Source of the DNA: JBMOUD01 sp049319665
Lineage (GTDB): Bacteria; Pseudomonadota; Gammaproteobacteria; Enterobacterales; Enterobacteriaceae
DNA length: 64,000 nucleotides
NCBI RefSeq assembly: GCF_049319665.1
Contig: NZ_JBMOUD010000006.1
Coordinates: forward strand, 1-64,000
Direction of reading: 5' to 3'
A program made the position numbers and the translations under genes. The notes below the pieces were generated by a model that worked only from the letters and a program-made list of their open reading frames with translations, was not told where the DNA came from and made no database searches. Numbering within the stretch: position 1 is the first letter of the stretch; each line of letters starts with the position of its first letter. This document shows, piece by piece, positions 23,696 to 33,146 of this stretch.

Positions 23696-26473
23696 ATGAA
23701 TACCATCACCCCAATCCTGAAACCACTGACTCTCCCAAATGGTGCGGTACTGAAAAACCGTCTGTTGATGGCACCGATGACGACATGCGCCGGCTTTTTT
23801 GATGGCGGTGTAACCGGCGATCTGGTTGAGTACTATCGCTCACGCGCGGGTACCATCGGTACGGTTATTGTTGAATGCTGCTTTATCGATCCTAAAGGTC
23901 CGGCGTTTCCTGGGGCTATCGCCATTGATAGCGATAATAAAATTCCGGGGCTGGCGAGAATTGCCAGCGCGATAAAATCTAAAGGCTCAAAAGCGATTTT
24001 GCAGATTTACCACGGCGGAAGGATGGTGGAGCCGGAGCTGATTGGTGGTAAAAAGCCTGTTGCGCCAAGTGCCATTGCTGCACCGCGTGAGGGGGCGACC
24101 ACGCCACAGGCGCTGACCGGTGAAGAAGTTGAGGTGATGATCACTAAGTTTGGTGATGCGGTAAACCGTGCGATTAAAGCCGGGTTTGACGGGGTAGAAA
24201 TTCACGGTGCTAATACCTACCTGATTCAACAATTTTACTCGCCAAACTCTAACCAGCGCGATGATAAATGGGGCGGTAGCCGCGACAATCGTGCGCGTTT
24301 CCCGCTGGAAGTATTAGAAATCACCCATAAGATGGCGAAGCGCTTTGCCGATTCCTCCTTTATTATCGGCTACCGATTCTCTCCAGAGGAGATTGAAGTA
24401 CCGGGGATCCGTTTCGACGATACCATGTACTTGCTAGAGAAACTGGCGGCAAGAGGCGTTGATTATCTGCATTTCTCCGTTGGCCATTATTTGCGTACTT
24501 CCATTAATGACACCGCTGACACCACGACGCTTATCGAAAAATATCATGCACAACGTTCAGATACGCTGGCAAGAATCCCGATTATTGGCGTAGGTGGCGT
24601 GGTTAATAAGAGCGATGCTGAAAGCGCGCTGGACAAAGGTTATGATCTGATTGCGGTCGGTAAAGCCTGTATTGCCTATCCAGACTGGGCCGATCGTATT
24701 CTTAAAAACGAACACCTAGAGCTGTTTATTGATAGCACTCAACGCGAAGCCTTAACTATCCCTGAACCGCTGTGGCGCTTCTCGCTGGTGGACGCCATGA
24801 TCCGCGATGTCAGCAGCGGTGGCCGTAAATATAAAGCCGGTGTATTCCAGGAAAAAGTGGAAGCTGAGGCGCTGAAACTAAAAATTAACGTCACGCTGGA
24901 TACTGACCGTATTACCGACATCACGCTGGTGCAAGACGACACATTGGATGTCGATTTTAGTACCAGTTTTGAAATTCTCCGTTCGCGTATTTTAGTGGCT
25001 AACAGCCCTTATGTTGATGCGGTCACCGGTGCAACCGCACAGAGTGAAGCGCTGAAGAAAGCCGTGTCCCGTGCGATGACGACTTCGACTAAAGAACACG
25101 TTATTGAAGAGGGCGGTAATCCAGAAGCGCCGCAAAGTTATGATGTTGTGGTGATCGGCAGCGGCGGTGCGGGCCTGTCTGCGGCGATTCAAGCCTATGA
25201 TGAAGGCGCTCGCGTGGTGATTGTCGAGAAGATGCCGAGCATCGGGGGCAACACCATCAAAGCTTCTGTCGGCATGAACGCCGCTGAAACTCGCTTCCAG
25301 AAACTCAAAGGTATTGAGGACAGTAAAGAGCTGTTCTACGAAGAGACCCTCAAAGGCGGTAAGTTTAAAAACAACCACGACCTGCTGAGAACCTTTGTTG
25401 AGCGCGCGCCAGAAGCAGTTGAATGGTTAGCAAGCCATGATATCGAGCTGAATGATATTACCATCACCGGCGGCATGAGCATCGATCGTACTCACCGTCC
25501 GGCTGACCGTTCTGCGGTGGGAGGTTTCCTGATTAGTGGTCTGGTGAAGAACATTAATCAGCGCAATATCGATGTACTGCTCGATACCTCGGTTGAAGAA
25601 ATTTTGCATGCGGATGGCGTAGTCACCGGCGTCAAAATTGCCAATGAATACAATGAACACCATATCCTGAATGCCAAAAGTGTGATTGTGGCGACCGGTG
25701 GATTCAGTGCCAACCGGGCAATGGTGGTGAAGTATCGTCCTGAACTGGACGGTTTTGTGACGACCAACCATAAAGGTGCGACCGGCAGCGGCATTGTCTT
25801 GTTGCAGAATATTGGTGCCGATACCGTGGATATGAGTGAAATCCAGATCCACCCAACGGTTGAGCAAACCACGTCTTATCTGGTTTCAGAGGCTATTCGC
25901 GGCGGCGGCGCTATTCTGGTCAGTCAGGAAGGCAAGCGTTTCTATAATGAGATGGAAACCCGTGACAAAGTCTCTGCGCAGATTATCGCGCTGCCAGAGA
26001 AAAGCGCCTGGATAGTCTTTGACGATCAGGTGCGCCAGAACAACAAAGCGGCCGATGAATATATTGCCCGCGGCTTTGTGGTCAGCGCACCTTCTGTCGG
26101 TGAACTGGCATTGAAACTGAATATGGAACCGGGCAATTTGCAAGCCACGCTAGAGCGTTACAATCAGTTTGTGGTGCAGAAGCAGGATGAAGATTTTGGG
26201 CGAACTACCGCGCTGCGTTGTGAACTGAACCAAGGTCCATTCCACGCGATTCGCATTGCACCTGGTGTGCATCACACCATGGGCGGCGTCACCATTAACA
26301 CTGAAACCGAAGTCCTTGATAGCCAAAAACAGGTGATCAAAGGTGTGTGGGCTGCAGGGGAAGTCGTTGGCGGTATTCACGGTGCTAACCGTATCGGCGG
26401 CAACGCCGTGGCCGATATTATTATCTTTGGTACCTTAGCAGGGCATAACGCGGCGGTGCATGCCCTGAGTTAA
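23696..26473 (+). CDS. Soluble NADH:fumarate reductase, OYE-FMN_bind-FAD fusion
   Basis: A 926-residue three-domain flavoprotein. Residues 1-~375 are an old-yellow-enzyme barrel (KNRLLMAPMTT; His170 in EIHGAN; NRARFPLEVLE). Residues ~385-465 are an FMN-binding domain with flavinylation motif DAVTGAT, so Thr447 should carry FMN attached by ApbE. Residues ~480-926 are a fumarate-reductase FAD domain (VIGSGGAGLSAAI). The fumarate site is complete: His719 in IHPT, proton-donor Arg756 in ETRDKVS, HHTMGG at 859-864 and Arg899 in GANRIGG. This is the layout of the cytoplasmic NADH:fumarate oxidoreductase of Klebsiella and trypanosomatids: NADH reduces the OYE FMN, then covalent FMN, FAD and fumarate. 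No signal peptide. ATG at 23696 is preferred to an upstream TTG. Confidence 0.88.
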   Translation: MNTITPILKPLTLPNGAVLKNRLLMAPMTTCAGFFDGGVTGDLVEYYRSRAGTIGTVIVECCFIDPKGPAFPGAIAIDSDNKIPGLARIASAIKSKGSKAILQIYHGGRMVEPELIGGKKPVAPSAIAAPREGATTPQALTGEEVEVMITKFGDAVNRAIKAGFDGVEIHGANTYLIQQFYSPNSNQRDDKWGGSRDNRARFPLEVLEITHKMAKRFADSSFIIGYRFSPEEIEVPGIRFDDTMYLLEKLAARGVDYLHFSVGHYLRTSINDTADTTTLIEKYHAQRSDTLARIPIIGVGGVVNKSDAESALDKGYDLIAVGKACIAYPDWADRILKNEHLELFIDSTQREALTIPEPLWRFSLVDAMIRDVSSGGRKYKAGVFQEKVEAEALKLKINVTLDTDRITDITLVQDDTLDVDFSTSFEILRSRILVANSPYVDAVTGATAQSEALKKAVSRAMTTSTKEHVIEEGGNPEAPQSYDVVVIGSGGAGLSAAIQAYDEGARVVIVEKMPSIGGNTIKASVGMNAAETRFQKLKGIEDSKELFYEETLKGGKFKNNHDLLRTFVERAPEAVEWLASHDIELNDITITGGMSIDRTHRPADRSAVGGFLISGLVKNINQRNIDVLLDTSVEEILHADGVVTGVKIANEYNEHHILNAKSVIVATGGFSANRAMVVKYRPELDGFVTTNHKGATGSGIVLLQNIGADTVDMSEIQIHPTVEQTTSYLVSEAIRGGGAILVSQEGKRFYNEMETRDKVSAQIIALPEKSAWIVFDDQVRQNNKAADEYIARGFVVSAPSVGELALKLNMEPGNLQATLERYNQFVVQKQDEDFGRTTALRCELNQGPFHAIRIAPGVHHTMGGVTINTETEVLDSQKQVIKGVWAAGEVVGGIHGANRIGGNAVADIIIFGTLAGHNAAVHALS

Positions 26474-26478
26474 TGTCT

Positions 26479-26507
26479 TTCCCCCGTGCTTGTAAGGGCG
26501 GGGGGAA
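26479..26507 (+). terminator. Probable terminator behind the fumarate reductase
   Basis: TTCCCCCGTGC...GGGCGGGGGGAA forms a strong GC stem six bases after the stop, followed by TTTCTT. The U-run is short. Confidence 0.6.
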
Positions 26508-26702
26508 TTTCTTCACCAGCGAAAATATTCTGGTGATGTTTAAGTAAAATCTCGCATTTCAATCACTACATCTCCGCAGTGAAATAAAAAGTTATCAATA
26601 TAATTTATTGATAACTATATTTTTTATAGCTCTCCTTACTTTCGATTTGCTCAAATTTCATTTTGGTATATTGCAAAAAATCTAACCACGCCTATAATTG
26701 AT

Positions 26703-26738
26703 TGAGTGGTCAGTCATTTAATGGTTGGCCGTTATAAT
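26703..26738 (+). promoter_or_regulatory. Promoter and possible TetR operator before the SDR gene
   Basis: TATAAT at 26733-26738 is a good -10 box. The pseudo-palindrome TGAGTGGTCAGTCA at 26703-26716 overlaps the expected -35 region and has the size of a TetR operator. The TetR gene lies just downstream of the SDR gene. The rest of the 320-base gap is AT-rich and empty. Confidence 0.45.
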
Positions 26739-26793
26739 CTGTGTATGACGCCTTTCTGGCGGCGTGCCGTACTTATGAACTGAGGAAACAAAG

Positions 26794-27645
26794 ATGACGT
26801 CGAAAAATGAAAAATGGTTTATCACCGGTGCTTCTGGCGGTCTTGGATTAGCGTTGACTCGTCGCGTGCTTGAGGCGGGCAATACCGTTGTTGCCGCTGT
26901 TCGCAGTCCGGCCGCATTAGCAGAATTGCAGCAGCAATTTGGTTCACAGCTGATCGTTGAGAAGTTGGATGTGACCGATTATGCCAGCCTGCCGGAGATC
27001 GCCAAAAAGCATGCCGATAGCGACATCATCGTTAATAATGCCGGTGGCGCAATTATCGGTGCGATGGAAGAGTTTACCGAACAAGAAATTGAGCATCAGT
27101 TTGCGCTTAATCTGCTGTCACCGGTACATATTACTCGTGCGTTCTTACCCGCTTTACGTGCTAAAAAGCAGGGCCGTTTGATCTACATCACCAGCATGGG
27201 CGGACGTATTGCTTTCCCAGGCGGTGCATTCTACCACGCGGCTAAATACGGTTTGGAAGGTTTTGCTGAAACCGTGGCTCAGGAAGTGGCAGAATTTAAT
27301 ATTAAAGTGCAAATTATCGAACCTGGCTCGATTAAAACTAACTTCCAGGCTAACGCCCGTTGGACAACGGAAACAGAAACTTATAAAAACGCCACTGTGG
27401 GTCAACTCCGCCGTTGGATCATTGAGAACGGAGAAGAAAACAACTCCGGCGATCCAATTAAAATGGCTGACGCTATTTATACGCTGAGCCACAAAGAGCA
27501 GCCAGAACTGCGTACCGTGCTGGGAGCGGATGCTTTCCAAATCCTGCAAGGCAGCTATGCCAAGAGCCTGCAATCTCTTGAGTCGCAGAAAGAGATTTCT
27601 GTCTCTGTCGCGATTGAAGGCAAGACTGGGTTTATTCCAGGCTAA
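26794..27645 (+). CDS. Short-chain dehydrogenase/reductase
   Basis: A 283-residue classical SDR. The cofactor motif TGASGGLG is at 11-18, NNAGG near 80-84 and the catalytic Ser...Tyr-x-x-x-Lys is TSMGG followed by YHAAK near 149-153. The Arg after the first strand (AAVRSP) favours NADPH. The substrate is unknown. GAGGAAA precedes the ATG. The order SDR, TetR, second SDR on one strand suggests a small regulated detoxification module in which a reactive aldehyde, ketone or quinone induces both reductases (inference). Confidence 0.85.
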   Translation: MTSKNEKWFITGASGGLGLALTRRVLEAGNTVVAAVRSPAALAELQQQFGSQLIVEKLDVTDYASLPEIAKKHADSDIIVNNAGGAIIGAMEEFTEQEIEHQFALNLLSPVHITRAFLPALRAKKQGRLIYITSMGGRIAFPGGAFYHAAKYGLEGFAETVAQEVAEFNIKVQIIEPGSIKTNFQANARWTTETETYKNATVGQLRRWIIENGEENNSGDPIKMADAIYTLSHKEQPELRTVLGADAFQILQGSYAKSLQSLESQKEISVSVAIEGKTGFIPG

Positions 27646-27723
27646 TATACCCGTCATACTTGGCGTTGCTGCTGATTTGTCGCTCTCCTGCCGTTTCGAT
27701 GCAACGCCAATTATTTTGGTATA
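27646..27723. repeat. 78-bp ERIC-like mini element
   Basis: Begins TATACCCGTCATACTTGGCG and ends CGCCAATTATTTTGGTATA, so it has the terminal inverted repeats of the ERIC-like family with most of the centre removed. It starts on the base directly after the SDR stop codon. Confidence 0.7.
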
Positions 27724-27824
27724 AATCACGCTCCTTATTGCGTATTAGGGGAGTAAAACTAAAAAACCGGTGGCTAAATCTATTACACTATCCGGAATTT
27801 TTTACCGACCCCGGAGATGTTGTT

Positions 27825-28394
27825 ATGGCAAGACCACTCAGCCCGCAAAAGCATGCGGCACTACTTGATGCGGCGGTTATCACTCTTGCGGAAAATGGGC
27901 TGTCGGCCACAACGGCAAGCATCGCCAAACGCGCCGATGTGGCGGTTGGCACGCTTTTTACCTATTTTCCGACTAAAGAGCAGCTGCTTAACGATGTGTA
28001 TCTGATGCTCAAAGCGGACATGGCGGATGTCCTGGTTACGGATTATCCCAAAGATGCCGATTTTCGTACGCAGATAATCCATGTGTGGCGTAGTTATACC
28101 GAATGGTCGCTGAGGAATCCGGCAGGAAAGCGTGTACTTAGGCTATTGGCCGTTTCCGATTTATTAACGCCGGAAACGCTGGCTAAAACACCAGAGTCGC
28201 TAAATTTAGCGGATAGAATGTTCGACAGCGCAATTAAACATTCTCTTTTTGTTACCGATGAAAAAGAGTTTATTTATGCCGTATTACAGAATATTTCCGA
28301 TGCAACCAGCGATCAAATTGAAAAAAAGCCTGATGAGAAAGAAGCATTGTTAGCGCTTGGTTTTAGAATGATGTGGAATGCAATTTCCGCATAA
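27825..28394 (+). CDS. TetR-family repressor
   Basis: A 189-residue TetR/AcrR protein with the N-terminal helix-turn-helix at about 10-55 (LLDAAVITLAENGLSATT, IAKRADVAVGTLFTYFPTKEQLL) and a divergent ligand-binding half. GGAG lies upstream of the ATG at 27825; longer in-frame starts lie inside the ERIC-like element and are rejected. It probably represses itself and the flanking SDR genes. Confidence 0.87.
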   Translation: MARPLSPQKHAALLDAAVITLAENGLSATTASIAKRADVAVGTLFTYFPTKEQLLNDVYLMLKADMADVLVTDYPKDADFRTQIIHVWRSYTEWSLRNPAGKRVLRLLAVSDLLTPETLAKTPESLNLADRMFDSAIKHSLFVTDEKEFIYAVLQNISDATSDQIEKKPDEKEALLALGFRMMWNAISA

Positions 28395-28498
28395 GTACTA
28401 ATATTCCGTTATCAAATAAATAGAGTATTTAAGTAAATAGAGCCGGCAGTTTATTAACTGCTGCTCTTCCGCTCGCCTATTTTTGAGGATAAATAATC

Positions 28499-29422
28499 AT
28501 GAAAATTAAAACCCAGTTTAATTTTAATAGCACGGCGGATGACGTGATCCGTGGGCAGGATCTCACCGGTAAACGCGCGATTGTCACGGGCGCTGCTTCT
28601 GGGATTGGTCTGGAAACCGCACGCGCGTTAGCGAGTGCAGGTGCAGAGGTGACCTTAGCGGTAAGAAATTTGCAAGCGGGTCAGCAGGCGGCTAAAGATA
28701 TTATTCAAACCACCGGTAATCAAAGTATTCACGTTGCATACCTGGATCTTACAGACAGAAAATCCATTGCTGCTTTTGTCTCTTCATGGACCGGCGCAGT
28801 ACATCTGCTGATTAATAATGCCGGTGTGATGGCAATGCCAGAAACGCGTACCGAAGAGGGTTGGGAAGCGCAATTTGCGACCAACTATCTTGGCCACTTT
28901 GCTCTGACGTGCGGCCTGCATTCGGCATTAAAACAGGCCAACGGCGCCAGAGTCGTGGTGGTCAGTTCCAGCGCACACCACTTTAGCCCGCTGGTCTTCG
29001 ACGATATTCATTACGATATTCGACCTTATGATCCTTGGACTGCCTATGCCCAATCTAAAACGGCATTGGTGCTATTTGCGGTAGAGGCCAGCAAGCGTTG
29101 GAAAGAAGAAGGGATTTTTGTTAACGCGGTGATGCCAGGCGCCATTAAGTCGAATCTGCAGCGCCATTCGGGGGAATTGCCGGTACCTGAGCATTTATGG
29201 AAAACCGCTCAGCAGGGTGCAGCAACCTCTATCCTGGTCGCAACGTCGCCTGCGTTAGAAGGGATTGGCGGGCGTTATTTTGCCGACTGTAATGAGGCAG
29301 AATTAATTACCCATACTAGCGGCGACAGAATGGCTGAATTCTCAGTGGTAGCAGGCTGGGCGCTGGATGAAGTAAATGCCGCGCGCCTGTGGACCATCAC
29401 AGAAACGTTACTCAGCCAATAA
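28499..29422 (+). CDS. SDR oxidoreductase, retinol-dehydrogenase-like
   Basis: A 307-residue SDR with an N-terminal extension typical of the WWOX/retinol-dehydrogenase-like group. The cofactor motif TGAASGIG is at about 31-38, NNAGVM at about 105-110 and the catalytic SSSAHH...YAQSK further on. TLAVRN after strand two favours NADP(H). GAGGATAAATA precedes the ATG. It lies 104 bases after the TetR gene, on the same strand. The substrate is unknown. Confidence 0.85.
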   Translation: MKIKTQFNFNSTADDVIRGQDLTGKRAIVTGAASGIGLETARALASAGAEVTLAVRNLQAGQQAAKDIIQTTGNQSIHVAYLDLTDRKSIAAFVSSWTGAVHLLINNAGVMAMPETRTEEGWEAQFATNYLGHFALTCGLHSALKQANGARVVVVSSSAHHFSPLVFDDIHYDIRPYDPWTAYAQSKTALVLFAVEASKRWKEEGIFVNAVMPGAIKSNLQRHSGELPVPEHLWKTAQQGAATSILVATSPALEGIGGRYFADCNEAELITHTSGDRMAEFSVVAGWALDEVNAARLWTITETLLSQ

Positions 29423-29447
29423 ATACTCAACACTGGGGGAGTTGGTA

Positions 29448-29562
29448 TATACCCGTCATACTTCAAGATGCAGGGTTGTGGCTACCGTTGCTCACCCAGT
29501 CACTTAGTTATCTAAGCCGGCTCAGTTGCCGCCTACCTGCATCTCGACGTTTATTGGGTATA
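29448..29562. repeat. ERIC element, slightly shortened (115 bp)
   Basis: TATACCC to GGGTATA with CACCCAGTCACTTAGTTATC in the centre. About 12 bases are missing around the AGCTCCTGGGGATTC segment compared with the 127-bp copies. Confidence 0.85.
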
Positions 29563-29880
29563 GCTTGCCATTTCCCCCGTATAACAATTCTTCCCTCTGA
29601 TGTTTTGTCCCTCTCATTTCCTGAAATCATTTTTTGCAGACGATTGCTGAAACTAATACTGCTGAGTGATTATCGTCATTTCAATATACAGATCATCTTA
29701 GTAGTATTTTTATTATACATCTGCTGACTTTATTTTAATTTTTCACTGGTTTTGACTACAGAAAAAAAATATTTATCCGATATCTGTTGATAGCGTAGCA
29801 ATTAACTATGCGGTCAGTTAACAGCATTATGGAACAATGTGGCTGTTCACTTCAGGATGCGGGGTCATTAAGGAGCCAGA
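29563..29880. promoter_or_regulatory. Upstream region of the chemoreceptor gene
   Basis: AT-rich, no gene. It must hold the chemoreceptor promoter. TCCGATAT at 29775-29782 resembles the -10 of a flagellar sigma-28 promoter, but I find no matching -35, so this is not claimed. Confidence 0.35.
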
Positions 29881-31527
29881 ATGAAAATGAGTAATATGCG
29901 GGTAGGAACACGACTCAGTGCTGGTTTTTGTCTAGTACTATTTCTGATGATACTGATGGGAATTAGTGCCGATTTATTCACTCGGGCGAATGTCCATGAC
30001 ATGGATGACATGATAAACAGGCAACTGCTTAAGGAAAGGCTAGTAGAAGAATGGCTTGCTCAGGTCGATAAAAATAGCGGTAACTCCATTGCTTCGATGG
30101 GGACAGAAAACAAGGCATTGCGTGAAAAATTAATGGGTTATATTTCCCAAAATTCAGCACAAACCTCAAGAATTCAGGCACAGCTAGAACCGATGATAAC
30201 GCTTCCTGAAGGTGTACGTCGTCTTCACAATATCAAAGCTGCCCGCGAGAAGTATCTGGTGATTCGCAACCAGGGGCTCGACATGGCGTCCCGTGGTGAA
30301 CACGGCAATATTGATGAGTTTATTTCTTCACGTTTCCTACCTATTAGTGATGAGTATCGTGACACTCTCCAGTCGCTGTTGGATTTCCAGAAAAAACTTA
30401 TCGATGACACACATTTAGGGATTCAGAAAGCATCTCGCACAACAGAAATTCTGATGATCGTGTTTGTTATTCTCGGCGTTATTCTGGGTGGGTTCGTGGC
30501 TTGGTTCATCACGCGCAGTATTACTCGCCCGTTGAAAGAGGCCGTAACCGTTGCTGGCAAAGTCGCCAAAGGTGACCTGACGATGCAAGTGCATGTGCAT
30601 TCTCAGGATGAACTTGGTCAACTGATGCAGTCTCTTAAAGATATGGTGGAGTCACTGGATCTGACCGTCAGAAACGTCAACTCCAGTGCAGAAAGTATTG
30701 CGTTGGCTGCTGATGAAATTGATGCGGGCAACCAAGACCTGGCTTCGCGTACAGAACAACAGGCTGCCAGTGTCGAAGAGACGGCGGCAACGCTAGAGCA
30801 GTTGACCAATACCATTAAAAGCACGGCAGATAATGCGCGCAGCGTAAACAATCTGTTTACCGAAGCAGGCGACATGGTTAGAGCAAACAGCGACCGTATG
30901 CACTCTGTTTCAGCGGCGATGGAGGATATTCATCATGCCGCGGAGAAGATGACGGATATTATTACCGTTATTGAAGGCATCGCTTTCCAGACCAATATTC
31001 TGGCGCTGAATGCCGCTGTTGAAGCCGCTCGCGCAGGCGAGCAGGGACGTGGCTTTGCCGTGGTGGCTGGCGAAGTACGTACGCTGGCACAAAGAAGCTC
31101 CGCCTCGGCAAAAGAGATTAGAGATATTATCGGTGCATCGGTCAGCAAGATAACCGATGGTCGAGGCCTGGTGACTCAGGCGGACAGCGGTATGCAAGAC
31201 ATTGTGGAAAATGTCGCTCGCGTACAACAGCTGGTGGACGAAATTGCCCGTGCCAGCCATGAGCAGAGTGACGGCATCGGCCAAATCAACCTGGCAATGG
31301 GCCAGATTGACACCACGACCCAGCAAAATGCGTCATTGGTAGAAGAGTCGTCAGCGGCTAGCGGTTCACTAAAAGAGCAGGCTCGCCTGTTGCTCGATAG
31401 TATCCGTGTGTTTGTGCTTAGCGGTAGCAAGAACGTGAAAGCAACACCGACGCGTGCGGTTATTAATAAACCGAAAGCGGCTCCTGCACTCAGCCACACA
31501 GAAAAAGATAATTGGGAAACCTTTTAA
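29881..31527 (+). CDS. Methyl-accepting chemotaxis protein (Tar/Tsr type)
   Basis: A 548-residue chemoreceptor: membrane helix at about 12-32, periplasmic four-helix sensor domain to about 185, second helix at about 186-210 (LMIVFVILGVILGGFVAWFI), HAMP, then the methylated coiled coil with the signalling tip EGIAFQTNILALNAAVEAARAG. It ends in NWETF, the CheR/CheB tethering pentapeptide, marking a high-abundance receptor. The ligand region lacks a pattern I can tie to serine or aspartate. AAGGAG lies six bases before the ATG. It is a single gene away from any che or flagellar cluster. Confidence 0.93.
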   Translation: MKMSNMRVGTRLSAGFCLVLFLMILMGISADLFTRANVHDMDDMINRQLLKERLVEEWLAQVDKNSGNSIASMGTENKALREKLMGYISQNSAQTSRIQAQLEPMITLPEGVRRLHNIKAAREKYLVIRNQGLDMASRGEHGNIDEFISSRFLPISDEYRDTLQSLLDFQKKLIDDTHLGIQKASRTTEILMIVFVILGVILGGFVAWFITRSITRPLKEAVTVAGKVAKGDLTMQVHVHSQDELGQLMQSLKDMVESLDLTVRNVNSSAESIALAADEIDAGNQDLASRTEQQAASVEETAATLEQLTNTIKSTADNARSVNNLFTEAGDMVRANSDRMHSVSAAMEDIHHAAEKMTDIITVIEGIAFQTNILALNAAVEAARAGEQGRGFAVVAGEVRTLAQRSSASAKEIRDIIGASVSKITDGRGLVTQADSGMQDIVENVARVQQLVDEIARASHEQSDGIGQINLAMGQIDTTTQQNASLVEESSAASGSLKEQARLLLDSIRVFVLSGSKNVKATPTRAVINKPKAAPALSHTEKDNWETF

Positions 31528-31591
31528 TCTGACCGGTGTTGGGCTTAGCAGACTAGATTATTGTTAAGTCTCTTTGCGGTATTTTAAAATT

Positions 31592-31625
31592 GGCGGTAAA
31601 GACGATGTATAGAATCTTTACCGCC
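31592..31625. terminator. Hairpin between convergent genes
   Basis: GGCGGTAAAG (31592-31601) pairs with CTTTACCGCC (31616-31625), between the chemoreceptor and the convergent NTF2-like gene. Confidence 0.65.
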
Positions 31626-31632
31626 ATGAACA

Positions 31633-32064
31633 TTAATTCAGCGGGCGATTTTCAATAAAGTCGGCATATAACACACGTTCGCTAAACAACCAGACGCCAT
31701 CCTGTTTCACTAAGGTATCTTCATAGCGCAGATAAGCGACCATTAAAGTACGTGAACCATCGTCATTCAAGGTGACGTGGTGTGCAACGGTATAGACATA
31801 AGCCGTGGCGCTATCCTGATTAAGAGTAATAGTTTTTTGGCCAATCACATGCAGGGTATGTTGATACTGTTTTAAATTTTCAAACGTCTGCAATAACGCC
31901 GCATTTCCTTGAACAATATCAGGTTTGTTTGGGTCTCCCCACGGATAGTAAACCACCATTTTGCCATCTTGAGTAAACAGATTACGCTGCGCCTGAGCAT
32001 CACGTTTGTCCGCATAAGTCGCGTAATCATTAATACATTTATCAACCAGTTGCCAATCAGACAT
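31633..32064 (-). CDS. NTF2-like (SnoaL-type) protein
   Basis: A 143-residue protein with the cone-shaped NTF2/SnoaL fold: helix INDYATYADKRDAQAQRNLF followed by TQDGKMVVYY, then IVQGNAALLQTFEN and alternating beta strands (HTLHVIGQ, TAYVYTVAHHVT, YLRYEDTLVKQDGVWLFSER). Members include nuclear-transport-factor-like lyases, isomerases and small ligand binders, so the activity cannot be assigned. The start is 32064, with AAGGAG seven bases upstream. It stands alone. Confidence 0.8.
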   Translation of the reverse strand: MSDWQLVDKCINDYATYADKRDAQAQRNLFTQDGKMVVYYPWGDPNKPDIVQGNAALLQTFENLKQYQHTLHVIGQKTITLNQDSATAYVYTVAHHVTLNDDGSRTLMVAYLRYEDTLVKQDGVWLFSERVLYADFIENRPLN

Positions 32065-32263
32065 ACAAACTCCTTCACTCATTTGGGGTAGGTCACTTTG
32101 TCATCGTATGACGTTACTAAATTGTGTTTAATCAATAAAGTATAGTGAGTTAATTATTTTCTGATGATTTCAACTCGGATGTGGATAAACATGGCATAGA
32201 CCAAGCCATCCGATGTATCGAAGAACAGAAGGATGATGATACAGCCACTATCAGGAGCAGAAT

Positions 32264-33019
32264 ATGAAAAGGGCGATGATTGTAGTTTTATTATTACTTT
32301 CAGTATTCGTGATTCAGGGGTGTAAAAAAAAGATGGAATACAAACCACAGGATTTTTTTTCAGACAAGCAATTTGAAATTGCTCAGATAATTTATGATGG
32401 CAATGAGCAGCTACTGAAGAAAAAGCTTTTATCTGTAGATAAAAATGAACTAAACCATCCTGCGAAGGAAGGGATGACCTTGTTATTTTGGGCAATGTCT
32501 AACTCATTCGATGACAATGCTACCTCTGAAAGACTACAAATAATTACTGATCTGGTCAAAGCAGGAGCTGACCCTCTGCAGCCTCAGCCAAATATGCCAG
32601 GAAGTCCTGCCGAATCAGCAATGCAGGCCGATAGGGGGATTTGGATAAAAGCTATGTTGGATGGAGGCCTATCACCTAACGCTAGGGATAAAATAAATGG
32701 CCAACCCATTATGTTTAAAAGCCGCTATGCCTCCAATACTGAAACGTTAAAGGTCATGTTGGATTATGGTGCAGATATAGACATAAAAAACTCGCTTGGA
32801 CAAACATTAGTGATGAGTGCCTTTATTAGCTCATCATTTGCACATGTAGAGTTATTGTTGGCGCGAGGAGCTAATCCAAACCCAGTAAACGTTAACAACC
32901 TTTCATTATTAACCGTAGTCAAAAGACAAATAAAAGATTCTAAAGAAGGAACGGAATATAATAATGAATGCAAGAAAATATTGTCTTTAATGGTAAAAAA
33001 AGGTGTGAAGGATATATAG
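32264..33019 (+). CDS. Ankyrin-repeat lipoprotein
   Basis: A 251-residue lipoprotein. The signal peptide ends in lipobox VIQGC (Cys20), followed by KKK. About five ankyrin repeats follow: EGMTLLFWAMS, IITDLVKAGADP, AMLDGGLSPNARD, VMLDYGADIDIKNSLGQT and ELLLARGANPNPV. Similar lipoproteins act as immunity proteins next to type VI phospholipase effectors, but no effector or secretion gene is present here, so this may be an orphan. Codon use is AT-rich compared with the next gene. Confidence 0.8.
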   Translation: MKRAMIVVLLLLSVFVIQGCKKKMEYKPQDFFSDKQFEIAQIIYDGNEQLLKKKLLSVDKNELNHPAKEGMTLLFWAMSNSFDDNATSERLQIITDLVKAGADPLQPQPNMPGSPAESAMQADRGIWIKAMLDGGLSPNARDKINGQPIMFKSRYASNTETLKVMLDYGADIDIKNSLGQTLVMSAFISSSFAHVELLLARGANPNPVNVNNLSLLTVVKRQIKDSKEGTEYNNECKKILSLMVKKGVKDI

Positions 33020-33101
33020 TTAAATATTAGTTGTGTGTTTTCTACGTGTCAGTGAATGAAAGAGCAAGTAAAGAGGTTAGTGTTAGTGCTATTAGCAGAA
33101 T

Positions 33102-33131
33102 AAAAATCCACGCCGCAGCGTGGATTTTTTA
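33102..33131. terminator. Bidirectional terminator
   Basis: AAAAATCCACGC/GCGTGGATTTTT with a short loop, between the convergent ankyrin gene and ychF. The stem is nearly identical to that at 21533-21563. Confidence 0.9.
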
Positions 33132-33146
33132 CATCTAAAATAAGGT

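Noticed and set aside
29775..29782. Sigma-28 promoter for the chemoreceptor
   Set aside because: TCCGATAT resembles the -10, but no TAAA-type -35 lies at the right distance.
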